Origin: Symsagittifera roscoffensis
Taxonomy: Eukaryota > Xenacoelomorpha > Acoela > Convolutidae
Assembly (NCBI RefSeq): GCF_963678635.1
Contig: NW_026970972.1
Location: 162,876-226,875 of the forward strand
Direction: 5' to 3'
DNA: 64,000 bases
In this document: piece after piece, positions 52,846 through 64,000 of the stretch
Layout of the letters: every line of letters begins with the position of its first letter
Position numbering within the stretch: the first letter of the stretch is position 1
Made by a program: the position numbers and the translations under genes
Notes under the pieces: generated by a model
Told to the model about the DNA's origin: nothing
What the model saw: the letters and a program-made list of their open reading frames with translations, nothing else
Database searches by the model: none

Positions 52846-55176
52846 AAAAATATTTATCGACGTCCCCGTCGATGTTGTCGGGTCTGAATTGTCCTGAGGA
52901 ATGTCCAGTGGCCTGTCTGTTGCCGTCCATCCGAAAAGAGGGTCCTCTGTCTTCATGTAATTTGCTGCTGATACATCGACTTGCTGAATGCTTTGTCCTT
53001 CGCGGCTCTCGTCTTTGACATCACGCATCCACTCTAGAATCCTCAAGTTCGTGTTCTCCCTCCTCTCTATCTCACTCTGTTCGAGATCCGTTTCTACTTC
53101 TGGCGTCGAGTAATCATCCTGCGGATAATGACCACCATCATCAATGACCTGCCATTCCTCTCCGGCTTCCAGTTCGCCTGCCTTCAGTAATTCCTCGCCC
53201 AAATTGTCTGGCTGTATCCTATCGATCAAGAAGTCATCCCCGTACCTGTTGTACCTCATGCCGGTGCGTTTACGATTGCCAGTCCTGGTTTCCGGTGGTG
53301 TTGGTCGATCCGGCTCCATCCACTTCGGCACCTCGTCTTGCTCCGGGTCGTTCCAGTCTTCTTCTACAAATGATCCTGCATCAGACCCCACTCCTATCTT
53401 TTCATTGTCGTCCAAACTCAAGTTCTCATTACCATCATTTTTCTCTCGAGTACCTTTCTCATTCACTTCACACGCTGGCTCTACCACCAGGTACTCAAGA
53501 CCCTCCATGTCCTTCGGTATGCACCAATCCTCTGGGGATGGGACGTGAGGCTTCAGATTTTCATAATGTGCCGCTCGCCCAGTACTCAAGCGATAGAACC
53601 GTCCTTGTTGATGAACCTCCGTTATCATGAATGGTCCCCTCCACTTCTTGAGTAGTTTCTTTGTTCCCTTGGGCGGTATTACATTTTGGAAGACCCACAC
53701 ATATTGTCCCACTTCATATGGCTTTGCTCTTAATATTTTTTCGTCATATTTCCTACGTTGCCTCATTTGCGCTTGCGCCGTGTTCCTCCTGCATAGCTCG
53801 TTCAACTCCTGTTGTCTTTTGATCGCTTCTTTCACGTATGCCTGAGGCGACGTCCTTTTCCCCTCGTATTCTGGGTAAAAGAATGTCAGAGGCATTGCTC
53901 TCTCCCTGCCTGTCAACATCATGAAAGGTCTGATGCCCGTAGTTGAGTGCTGTGTACTGTTGTAGGCTCCTACTACCTGTGGCAGGTATTTGTCCCAGTC
54001 CATCATGTATCTTGAGCAGTACACCCTTAACATGTTGACCAGTGTCCTGTTTTGTCTCTCTACCAACCCATTGGTCTGCGGATGATAGGTCGTCGAGTGT
54101 GCTTGAGCAATGTGCGATCTCTTCATCAATTCTTTTGTCAAGTCCCCCACAAAAGCTTTGCCGTTGTCCGACTGGAAAGTCATTGGACAACCATACCGCG
54201 ATATCCAATGCGTTATCAGATGATCACATGTCTCTTCGGCCGAGGCTGTCTGGCACGGAACCGCTTCCGCCAACTTTGTGAAGTGATCTATTATAACCAG
54301 TATCTGGTTGTATCCCGACTCTGTCATGCAGATTTTTTGATGGTCTATCTGCACCACTTCATTGAACTCCGAGCTCTCAACGGACTTGAGGGGAAACTTC
54401 ATCTTCCTTGGGTCTTTTACCTGCAGACATGCCAGGCAGGCATTCACCCATCTCTCGCAAGCTTTTCTCATTCCTGGCCAATCAAATCTGTGAAGTATCC
54501 TTTGTTGTACTTTGTCTATCCCCTGGTGACCCATCTGGTCGTGTGATCTGAAAAGCACCTCTGTCTGGTACAATTGTGGTAGTATGATGAGGTTGTGTTT
54601 GTGTAATATCTTTTCCTCATCTCTCCTCTTGCACGCTACCACTCCATCGGCTGTGTGATAAAGTAAGCCTTTCTTTTCTTTGTAGAACTGGCTCAAGATC
54701 TTGTAGCTGTCTTCCTCAAGTTCCCCCTTCTCCTTGACCCCCGACTGGATCCATTTGGAGAGGTTACTTGTCATTTTGTCATTCTTCTGGGCTCTTATTA
54801 GGTCTGACAGCCTATATCTTGCCTTGACATGCTCCTTTAGCGCCATGATCTGTCCATTCATCTCACCAGGGTTGTGGATGTCATCACTCAGTTTCACGCA
54901 TATCATCCTTTTCACGATTTTCATATCATCTTCTGGCACCAGATTCGTTCTGATGTTTGAGTTGCATGATAGTTCCCTGAATGGTTTCCTTGCGACCGCA
55001 ATTTTCTCAAGTTCCTCACCACCTCGCATCTCCTGTATGTCCATGTTGTATGTTCCTGAAGATGGATCCGTCTGTAACTCCCTGTCGTGGTGCCTTGTCT
55101 TCTCTTCCACCAGTATCATGCACAGACTGTCCTGGTTTTCGCTGCTCTCATCCGAGTCTTCATCCCATCCTTCACG

Positions 55177-55237
55177 CTCCCCGGACAATTTTCCTTCTCC
55201 GGTTCCTTCTTCCGTGAACCTGGAACACTCCCCGGAC
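55177..55237 (-). promoter_or_regulatory. Two PPT-like decamers in the RNase H-integrase linker of C
   Basis: Exact ctccccggac at 55177-55186 and 55228-55237, in the same linker as the copies in A and B. They encode SGE. Confidence 0.35.
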
Positions 55238-58200
55238 TCTTGACCTAGTCCCAGGTGTTCAGTATCTTCCTTGAACGTCACTTTCTTTTTCCTAACCTTG
55301 GTCTGCTCCAGAATGTCTTCGGGGATTTTGTCAACTAGTGACCGCACGACATCTTTGCTGTCAGTGACGCTTCCTCTTGATGAGTCAGTATCGTTCACTG
55401 TCTCTTTTCTCCGAAGTATAGTGAATTCCGGTTTCTCTTGACCCTTCTCCTGGATCACGGGCTTATCATCTGATAGTTTCTCGAGCAACCTCATTAAGTC
55501 ATCTTCTATCTGTGCAGTTCCTGCTTCCACCTGGTTAAGATCATAGCCTTTTGCCTTGAGCGTCTCCTTCACGATCTTCGACTTGAGTATAATCTCAATC
55601 GGAATCCTCTTGCTCTTCCTCAAGATGGTCTTCTCTGGAGGCTCTTTAGGCAATTCAGGATGATCTTCTATCGGTTTGCCTGACTTGTCCAGCCATCTCG
55701 TGAGTGGAAGACTGTCGTACGTTTCCTTGTCCATGAATGAGAAGCCATCTTTGATTTCAGGTCTGTCTGCTTCTCTTTGCTCTTGTCTCTCATAGAACTC
55801 CGTCTTCTTACTCAAGCTGTCGGCATTCTGATGTTTATCTCGCGTTCTATGCTCAATTATCATGTTGTATCCGTCCAGGCGAACTATCCGCCTCCCAATG
55901 TAACTTTGGTCCATTGAGTACGTTTTCAGCCAGCTCAATGCTCTGTTGTCGACTCGCAACTTGAATGGCTCACTGCCCAGGTATGCCCTGTATTTCTCGA
56001 CAAAGGTAACCACCGCGAACATTTCAGCTTTCGGTGCTCCGTACTTCATTTCCGTGTCACTCAGGACTTTGCTCCCGTACGCTATTGGTCTCAAGACTGT
56101 CTTCCCATTCCATTCTTGTTCTTGGTGGAGAATCCCAGAAATCGCGACCACCGACGCATCCGTGTCCAGCACGTACATCCCTTTCTCAGTCGGCATACCC
56201 AGTACTGGTGCCTCACATAGCTCTTTCTTTATCCTCTGGAATGACTCTTCTGCTGCGTTGTTCCACGTGAACTTCTTGCCCTTGTGTCTCATTAATTGTT
56301 GCATCGGGTATACCTTGTCTGCATAGCCTTTGATGAACTCTCTATAATAGTTAGCGAAACCCAGGAAGCTCATCAACTGGTGCTCTGTCTTCGGTGATTT
56401 CCAGGTCAGGACTGCTTCCACGGCGTCCGTATCAGGTCTGATGCCGTGCTTGTCTACCATCCTGCCCAAGTATTTTATTGAGTCCTTGAGTATCTCGCAC
56501 TTTGATGGTTTACACTTTAGCCCCGACCTCTTCATGCATGCAAACACTTCGTCTAGTCTCTCAATGTGGTCTTCCAGTGTTGGCGTCGCTATTACCACGT
56601 CATCCATGTAGCACATTACCAGGTTGCCATACTTCTTCGTTACGCCTATCAGCGCGTGTGCCATCAACCGCTGAAACGTGGCTGTGGCATTGCAAAGTCC
56701 AAACGGCATCCGTTTCCATTGAAACAGACCCAACTCGCAGGCAAACCCTGTCTTGTCCCTGTCTTGCTTCCTTAGTGGTACTTGCCAAAAGGCCGAGCCT
56801 AAATCAAGAGTCGTAAAAAATTTTGCATCACCTAACTTCGAGAGGCTCTCATCAATCCTAGGTATGGGATAGGCATCCTTCACCGTGACGGAGTTCAGGT
56901 ATCGAAAGTCACAACAAAACCTCAACTGGTCGCCTTTCTTTTTGGCCATCACTACTCCACACGCTCACGGTGACTTGGATGGTTCTATCATGTCATACTC
57001 TAGTAACGTCTCGATCTCTTTTCTACACGCGTCCGATTTGTGTGGGGTCATGCGCCTCGCCCCCTCCCTGTGTGGTACCGCGTTTTTCTCAAGTTCTATT
57101 TCATGCTCAACGAAATTACAACACCCGATATCCGCCTTATGCCTCGAAAAAACTTCCTCGTTCCGCTCTAGTACGTCCTTGATGGCTTCGAGCTGTTCAT
57201 CTTTCAGTTTGCCCCTCAAATGTTCAATCTCCGGCAGGACCGGTTTTTCATTTTGCATTTCATCTAGTGTGGGTCGCTCTGGAAAGTTCGAACAGCTCGA
57301 AAGACCATCATCCGTTTCTGACTTAAGTGATTTAATAAGACCTGAAGAATCTTTTATTTTCTGCAATCGTCTCAAGATACAAATTTTGTCCCTGTGATTG
57401 GGACAATCAACAACTTCATTTTGTTTTGAATTCTCAATTGTTTCATATCGAGTTTTAACCGGTAAAGCATATCCCAGTTTCCTCCCTCTTTGTATCGTGA
57501 TCGGTATATCAAGGGTATTCAACAAGACACTGACGCAGAGGCCGCTCTTCGTTATCGAAAATGATCTTCCTAAAACAGCAGCACTTTGACTATTAGGATT
57601 CGGAACTATGCACACTTGCTTGTTGTCACTTAGTTCATTGTAATTTTTCATCCTCAAACTTACGATTGCCGCTTCATTAGCTTTTAGCCTCACCCTCCTA
57701 CTCAAGAATACCGGTGCTTTGTTTTCATTTGCCATTTTTAAATTTACCGGTTTGATTGCGTACCTCCTATCCGGGTTCCGTATCCTGAACATTGCGTTAT
57801 TTAAATCAATCGTTACGTCGAAATTCCTGATGAAGTCTCTGCCCAAAATGAATTGGTCAGATTCATCTAGGTTTTCTACCACGATAAAGCTCATCCACAG
57901 GTTACGTTCCCCCAAATTGAGGGCTATTATCGGCGTCCTGCCCAGCACCCGTAGGGCCCCTTTGTTTGCAGCTGACAGCCGTATTCTCGAGTCTATCAAG
58001 TCACCTTTGTCAAAGCCCATCTTCTCCCAAGTTTCGATTGGTATAACGCTCAAGACTGCTCCCGTGTCAAGCAACCCACGCAACTGAGTCTTTTTGCCAC
58101 TTATATCCAGCACGTGCCCTGTCACATCTGCCTCCGTCCCGATGTGCATTGCATCTTCCTCAAGCATGGCGCAGTGTCCAATCGATCTCACTTTCAATTC

Positions 58201-60948
58201 TTCTTTCCCTACGTAGATTTGTCCAATTAGGTCTTCGTCACATGTTATCATCGTCTTGGTATAGATGTTAATCCCATCTATATTTAGCATCACCTCGTGT
58301 GGACCGTAAGCTTCAGTATATCTGCTATCAACACGTACCGACTTGCTGCCCCCTCTCATGAGTAGTGCTCTCAGTGCTCTAGAAGTCGTTTGTGGGCTTA
58401 TACCACTCAAATAGTCTGCATAAACGTCAATGTGCATTATTGTCTTGTCGCTCGGCTCGCTCAAGTTTCTGGTTACCTCGTGGCCGCCCACTGTGATTAT
58501 CGACATTATCCTTGCCCCGATTTTCGATATGCCAAAAGGCTTACCTGTCACCATTTTCACAGTATTGCAATTCCCGGTCTTTGTTGAGCCCGGTACAGCC
58601 TCTGGTATTTGTTTCGATCCGGTTAATGCTTCGTTAAAATTCTGTCTTTCTATCTCCAGCTTTAGTCGTTGCTCTATTTCTGTCGCTGCCAGATCCTGTT
58701 TCACTTTGGCAATTGCTTCCGTCGCCGCTTTCTCATAATTTATCTCTAGAGATTTCCCGGCCGCGGATTCTATCGTACCGTTAACATGTGTTACAGTTTT
58801 CACTGTTTTCGTCGGCAATTCGGTGTTTGGTGCCCCTAAGTTCCTAGACTCAAACTCGTTTTGCCTATTCCGCTCATTCTGTACCGCCGCTAATGCCAAC
58901 TTATGTTTGGGGTGATTCTGGTCCTTGACCGCTTCCCAGAACAAGGGACAATCCATTCTGAAGTGCCCCTCCTGGTTACAGAAGAAGCATCTGGCGCCTA
59001 TCTTGATGATTAAGCCATTATAGTACTCGTGTTCCTCCATCTGGCTCATGTCCTCCTCATCCGGTGCGTATCCTAGGCTCTTCATGCCTTGTTTGTATGT
59101 TGTGCAGTCAGCCACGTGGTGATCCGCCGACCCGCAGTTCGCGCATGATCTGCGCTTGTCCATGTCATCTCTAGGCTTGTACCATGACGACCTCTGGGGT
59201 TGACTTCCCCCCTGTGTGTTCCTGTTTTCTGTATATGAGTATTTCTTGGGTTTCATCAGCATGTATTCCCTTGATTTCTGTCTCATTTCTTCTGGGGTTG
59301 GTGCGCTGTCTTTCGACAATGTGTAGTATGTTGCTAACATTGTCCTTAAGTCGTCACTTTTTACCCCATCAATGAACTTCGAGGCAATGCTAAAGTTTCT
59401 TCTGTTTGTCGACTCCTCTGGGTCACTCCTTCTTCTCAAGCTCTCGAGATCATCTAGGAACCGATCTATTGACTCGTCGTCCCTCTGCCTTCTCTTTTCA
59501 AATCGCATCATCGCTTGGTGACCCTTCATGCCTGACCCGAATCGATTCAGCAATATCTGGAAGATCTCGTCCGCGGTATCGCGTTCTTCTTCTTTCTTTG
59601 CAACCACGCATTTCAATGCCGTGCCTTCCAGGTTACTGAGTATGGCTGTGCATGCTTGCCTTTCATCATTTAAGTTATCTTGTTCTAGATGTAATCTCAT
59701 CACTTCCACCCACGTGTCAATGCATCCATCTGAGTCGTCTTTGAATTCTTTTGGCTTCTTGAAAGTTTTCCTTGATTTTCCGTCTCTCCTATCGCTCGAG
59801 TTAGTGTTCCTCGTGGCGAAGGCCTCTAGAGTCCTGTTCATCATCTCCCAAGTGCTTGCCCATGTCATGGCATCCGGACCTGCGTTGCTGCTAGCTGTTG
59901 AGTCCCCCGGACCACTCGTTGTGTTTGAATTCCCACTTTTCATGATTGTTTTATCAGCCGTTGGTGCTATGCTCACCGTATTCCGGGTTAAGGGCAACGG
60001 TGTCGATTGCCGTTTGCCCCTTTGTGGTTCCACAAAGTCAACTCTGGTGCCTTGCGTGCGATCCGCTGCCGGTCTTTCTTGTGAGGTAGAATTTCTCAAG
60101 ATTGCATCCAATTTCGTCTGTATTGCACCTGAACTTTCGGCCTGATTCTTGCTCATTGTGTCCAGCCTCTTTTCCAGGCTACCTATTTGGCTGTTGACAT
60201 CATCATATCGGTTTTTCAACTGTTGCAAATCTTTTTTGATGTTCCCTTCTTGTTCTTTATTGGTGGCTTCTACCTTATCTGTCATCTCCTTGAGTCTCTC
60301 GTCTGTTGCCTTATCCAGGTTAAAATAACTATCCAGATACTCGTGTTTGTTGTATCTTAATTCTTTTCTTATCACTTCTCTGTCCTCTTCGCTGTGCTTC
60401 AGCTTTTTGTCGATCTGATTCAGTTTTGCCATCAAGTCACCTAGCTCAAGAGTAGCCTCTTCATGGTCAGCCGTTGGTCTTTCTTCGGCCGTTGCTTCTG
60501 CTTTAGTTTGTTCCTCTCTCGGATTGGCTTCTGTCGTCTTCGTGCTCACTGTCCCAAATGTTCGTGCTCTTTCAGCTTTTGGTTCTTCAGTCACGTTCTC
60601 TTTCGTTTTTATTCCGACCATCATCGCCAACCTTTCTGTAAAAGATGTCTTTTTTACTTGGGAGTCTTCTTTCACCGTTTCTTCGGTGTTGCCTATTGCA
60701 TTTTCCACATCGTCTATTGGTGAGAACTCTATGGGTTTCTGGTTTGGTTCTTCTGCATTGGGCATTGGAGTTGACTCCGTCGTCTTCTTCTCCAGTTCAT
60801 CTACGCTTTGATCGGGTGTCTCTAGATCAATCTCGATGGTGGGTTCCACTCGTTCCCCTTCCGTGCCCTCTTTTGCCCTGTTCTCCGCTGTACTCCTTGT
60901 GCTGACCATGTTAACTGAAAAGTTCTTCTTTGTTATCTTTGGGCCCAT

Positions 60949-61029
60949 TTATGTTGTTTTGCGTAGCGACGAATTATACTTTGCTTCGGTAGGTCTTTTT
61001 TCAGCTACCGGTACCCTGCTCCGCCTCAT
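60949..61029 (-). other. Short upstream frame MRRSRVPVAE... abutting gag of C
   Basis: ATG at 61027-61029 opens 26 codons ending in TAA (60949-60951), immediately followed by the gag ATG at 60948 in the same frame. In A the same codons are fused to Gag without a stop. It is either a Gag N-terminal extension lost in C or a short upstream ORF. Confidence 0.45.
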
Positions 61030-61280
61030 TATTTCTATTTACAATTGCTCTTATTTACAATTTTACTATATACACACAATCCTATTCTAAGAATAAAATC
61101 TTTCGAGAAAAAAAAATATTTCTTAAAAAAAATATACAACGTGGTGAGAACCTTGTTTCAGTTCTCTTTATTAACTTTCGAGAAACTTTCCTTATTTGTG
61201 GTCTCAACCGTACCTGGTTCCAATTAGTCTTGTTCTATCTTAATTCTGTCTTAAAACACTTCTTGTAATTTTACTTCAAT

Positions 61281-62034
61281 TTTTATACTGTCCCAAGACT
61301 TCCAATTGCCGTCCCTACTCTTCTTTGTACCGTCCCAGGCTCCTTTCTCCTGTCCCAAGACTGTTCGGTACCGTCCCAGTACTTTCCGGCCGTGTCCCAA
61401 GACTCTTGTCCAAGACTACTGTCCCAAGACTAGTGTCCCAAGACTAGTGTCCCAAGACTACTGTCCCAAGACTAGTGTCCCAAGACTACTGTCCCAAGAC
61501 TACTGTCCCAAGACTACTGTCCCAAGGCTAGTGTCCCAAGACTAGTGTCCCAAGACCAGTGTCCCACGACTAGTGTCCCAAGACTACTGTCCCAAGACCC
61601 CTGTCCCAAGACCCCTGTCCCAAGACCCCTGTCCCAAGACCCCTGTCCCAATACCCTGTCCCAAGACCCTCGTCCCAAGACCCTGTCCCAAGACCCTGTC
61701 CCAAGACCCTGTCCCAAGACCCTTGTCCCAAGACCTTGTCCCAAGACCCTGTCCCAAGACCTTGTCCCAAGACCCTGTCCCAAGACCTTGTCCCAAGACC
61801 CTGTCCCAAGACCCTGTCCCAAGACCCTTGTCCCAAGACCTTGTCCCAAGACCTTGTCCCAAGACCCTGTCCCAAGACCCTTGTCCCAAGACCCTGTCCC
61901 AAGACCATGTCCCAAGACCACTGTCCCAAGACTGTACTGTCCCAAGACTGTCCCCAGACTGGTCTGTCCTAAGACTGTCCCCAGACTGCTCTGTCCTAAG
62001 ACTTCTTCGGCACTGTCCCAAGACTGTTGACAAG
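61281..62034. repeat. Minisatellite array in the C leader
   Basis: Same family as in A: cccaagactactgt and cccaagactagtgt (14 bp) for about 61400-61600, then a run of a 13-bp version cccaagaccctgt at about 61600-61910. The non-repetitive spacer (caatttttatactgtcc...) occurs only once here against three times in A. The 13-bp version is private to C. Confidence 0.95.
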
Positions 62035-62899
62035 TGTCTGGGTGGTGGGACTTCTTTCCTCTTCGTTATGGGGACTTCTTGATTCGCCGTACCTTGTACC
62101 ACCACTCAAGCTCTAGTAAAATTTTCCCAAAATCCTCTCTTAAAAGCCAAATGCTGACCCCCCTTTTTCTTATTTCTCTTTTTGGCTACCTCTATTTCAA
62201 TGTTCCAAGTAACTTGAGACCAAAACCTGTGCGCAGGTATCTTGTGATCACCTGTTCGTACAAAATTTTAACAGAAATCCTCACCAAAATGCAACAAAAA
62301 TCTAAGCAAGAAAAAGTAATAAAAACAGAAAGATGAGCCCACCTAAAATCCAAAGGTGACAAATGTCTACCTTCTTTCGAAAAAAATGTCTGGTACCTAA
62401 TTGCCACGCGTTTCCTTCCCCCCTGCTAGCGATCTTATGGGGTATCACAAAAACTGTCTATGTCCGTTCCCCCCTACCGATCCGACCAGGGTACCTACCT
62501 TAACCTAATTCCAATTTTGGATATCCGCTTCCTATGACCGACGCGTGTAAATGACTAATGTAACTAAATCAACGATGTCGACTAATTAGTTACTCTAATT
62601 TCTCCCCTTTTTACAATTTACAATCGCCAACCTCTAACTTAACCAGCCCCCCTTCTAACCTCCCCCCTTTTTAGCCCCCCTTCTTAAACCTAAAATCACC
62701 TTAAGCGCCGGGTGCTAAACCTCTCAAGAGAAAACCGTAGACCTGTCTCCAGGCCTGCTCAAGTAAAAACGTTTCTCAAAACCGGGGGATATCGCTTATC
62801 CAATTTTACACTTATTTCCTATAATGTAGTATGAGTTTTAACGATACCCGTTCTGCCCAACTTGAGAACTCGACAACTGCCAAATCCCTCTTGGCTACT

Positions 62900-63090
62900 T
62901 TCCCACTCGACTGGTCACCTCTTCCAGTCCAGTCTCCTATTGGTTCAGCTCAAGTGCTCCTGAACCACTTTCCCACTCGGCTGGTCACCTCTTCCAGTCA
63001 AGTCTCCTATTGGTTCAGCTCAAGTGCTCCTGAACCACTTTCCCACTCGGCTGGTTACCTCTTCCAGTCAAATCTCCTTGTTGTCCAGCT
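62900..63090. repeat. 70-bp tandem repeat in the C leader
   Basis: Two full units beginning gtctcctattggttcagctc plus partial copies on both sides. In A the same repeat is split by the LINE fragment, with remains at about 15230-15320 and 16115-16205. Confidence 0.88.
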
Positions 63091-63553
63091 AAGTTCCAAG
63101 CAATCTGAAAACCCTTGACAACGCCCCACACTCGGGCACTTTATTAAGGTTACTGGGTTTAATTGCTCGGTTGATCGAAACGATCGAACTTGTAAAACAG
63201 TATGGGTGTACTATTTAATTAATATAAAGGTTTGATCCAACTAATCTGGTGTCAAATTCACTGTCTTTTTTCGTTTTATGGTTTTTGTTCCTTTTTCTAT
63301 TCTTTTTTGGTTTTTGTTTTGCTTTTTATCTTTTTGCTCGTGTTTTTGTTCCCCTAGTTGCCCCCCTTTACTCGGTTAGCTAAGCCTCGTTCGGAGAGCG
63401 TACCAGGAAGTTTTCTTGAGTTTTCTTAAAAAGCTATCACGGTACAACCGGAAGGTTTGCACGTTCCTGTCGAACCGTACCGCCGGTACTCTAGAATGGG
63501 CATTCAGCCCGAAGCTGTCTCAAGTGGGTTCGACTCCGTAGTCTTGATGTCGT

Positions 63554-63571
63554 AAACACCCAGGAGCGCCA
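63554..63571 (-). other. Primer-binding site of element C
   Basis: Sense TGGCGCTCCTGGGTG, 11 nt inside the 5' LTR. Identical to A and B. Confidence 0.75.
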
Positions 63572-63582
63572 TAAAAACACTA

Positions 63583-64000
63583 TGTAACATTCGTCTACTG
63601 CAGTCACACATGAGGCTTAAGAAAAATAGGCCCTATAACCATTGGCTCAAGAGTCAGGGACACTATCTCTTGTGTTTTTGTACCTCAAATCAGTCGGAGC
63701 CAATTCGGTTCGCTTGTGACATGAGACTACGACCCGTTACAGCTTAAAGGCTACTACTAAAATATACCCCCACTCTAGAATTAGAAACGTCCCCATACTT
63801 AGGTCTCTAGATACCCAAAATACATGAACGCCAATAAAAACCGGGTTGGAACAATCCGTTAAGTTACTTTTTATTAGACAGTGGAACTTTGATCCATTTC
63901 AGATGGATCAACCTAAAACTCGCCTTACCTCAACATAACAATTATAAAACACACTCTAGAAATTTAAATTAGTACTCACATTGTAGCACTCTCAAGAACC
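63583..64000 (-). repeat. 5' LTR of element C (first 418 bp, runs off the window)
   Basis: Begins tgtaacattcgtctac. Compared by eye with 42425-42842 it shows about 7 substitutions. The AATAAA (63870-63875, sense) and hairpin (63891-63909) are preserved. Confidence 0.92.

Larger units (their letters stand above)
52231..60948 (-). pseudogene. gag-pol: Element C Gag-Pol polyprotein, one nonsense codon, with macro-like C-terminus
   Basis: One frame of about 2900 codons from ATG 60948 (MGPKITKKNFSV...), broken only by TGA at 56965-56967, where B has the Trp of SPWACGV just before the RT core. In order: acidic N-terminal module, coiled coil (about 165-290), capsid-like region, two CCHC knuckles (CANCGSADHHVADC, CFFCNQEGHFRMDC), retropepsin LLDTGAVLSVIP (near 963), then after the stop RT with TLDLGSAF and YMDD, RNase H with DTDAS, acidic linker, integrase HHCC and DDE (QIDHQK, SDNGKAF, VERQN), a WRGPF end and a macro-like domain ending KKYYLSIA. 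Catalytic residues are present on both sides of the stop. Confidence 0.9.
60952..63553. other. Element C leader (5' untranslated region)
   Basis: About 2.6 kb. It holds the minisatellite (61281-62034), then 850 bp closely matching A (62036-62900), a 70-bp tandem repeat, and a PBS-proximal block with a C/T-rich run (63250-63375) and a ccggaagg...cgttcc motif. No LINE fragment. No ORF I can support outside the uORF. Confidence 0.8.
42425..64000 (-). mobile_element. Element C: giant Ty3/Gypsy-type LTR retrotransposon, right end beyond the window
   Basis: Complete 3' LTR (42425-43328), PPT, degraded ORF2, spacer, gag-pol with one nonsense codon, leader, PBS and the first 418 bp of the 5' LTR. 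With a 904-bp LTR the element would end near 64486, total about 22 kb. The 418 bp of LTR that can be compared differ at about 7 positions by eye (about 1.7 percent), so C is older than B. Confidence 0.93.

Noticed and set aside
61514-62105. Open frames of up to about 170 codons on both strands across the minisatellites (GLGTGSWD-type and CPKTLSQD-type repeats)
   Set aside because: They are by-products of the 13/14-bp period lacking stops; composition follows the repeat and no homology or start context supports them.

Overview
This window is eukaryotic repeat DNA, most likely from an invertebrate animal genome. It has no bacterial operon structure, no ribosome-binding sites and no recognisable host gene. 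Nearly all of it is three very large Ty3/Gypsy-type LTR retrotransposons lying head to tail, all transcribed leftward (minus strand). A non-LTR (LINE) reverse transcriptase fragment inside one leader also points to a metazoan. I cannot name the species.

Layout, left to right. Element A (1-17593, left end outside the window) is decayed: part of its ORF2 (1-2895), a broken gag-pol (3407-12192), a long leader with a minisatellite and a captured LINE fragment (12193-16688), a primer-binding site (16689-16706) and its 5' LTR (16718-17593). About 950 bp of AT-rich sequence (17594-18539) separates it from element B (18540-42410). B is the youngest and best preserved: 3' LTR, polypurine tract, ORF2 (2654 codons), gag-pol (2879 codons), a leader full of a 14-mer, primer-binding site and a truncated 5' LTR. 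Element C (42425 to beyond 64000) abuts B. It has a 3' LTR, an ORF2 broken by about seven frameshifts and one deletion, a gag-pol broken by a single nonsense codon, a leader with a minisatellite related to A's, a primer-binding site and the first 418 bp of the 5' LTR. A and C are one family; B is a diverged sister family with the same architecture. Full elements would be about 22-25 kb.

Each element encodes two giant polyproteins. The first is Gag (acidic N-terminal module, coiled coil, capsid-like region, two CCHC knuckles), aspartic protease, reverse transcriptase, RNase H, an unusually long acidic linker, integrase with a GPY/F-like end and, after integrase, a C-terminal domain whose pattern matches macro domains (ADP-ribose binding, OARD1-like). 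The second, in the position where env sits in errantiviruses, is a roughly 2900-residue protein. It has an N-terminal coiled-coil module, a canonical SGNH/GDSL hydrolase domain, a second degenerate SGNH-like domain, and a long unrecognised region with a conserved CX4CX4HXCX4C motif. The macro-like and SGNH modules, shared by two diverged families, are the most novel content here.

At DNA level the three copies share the LTR tips, the primer-binding site and the PPT decamer GTCCGGGGAG (sense). The decamer recurs inside pol, between RNase H and integrase and just before the macro-like domain. This suggests extra plus-strand priming sites in an unusually long element. Identities and differences quoted here were counted by eye.
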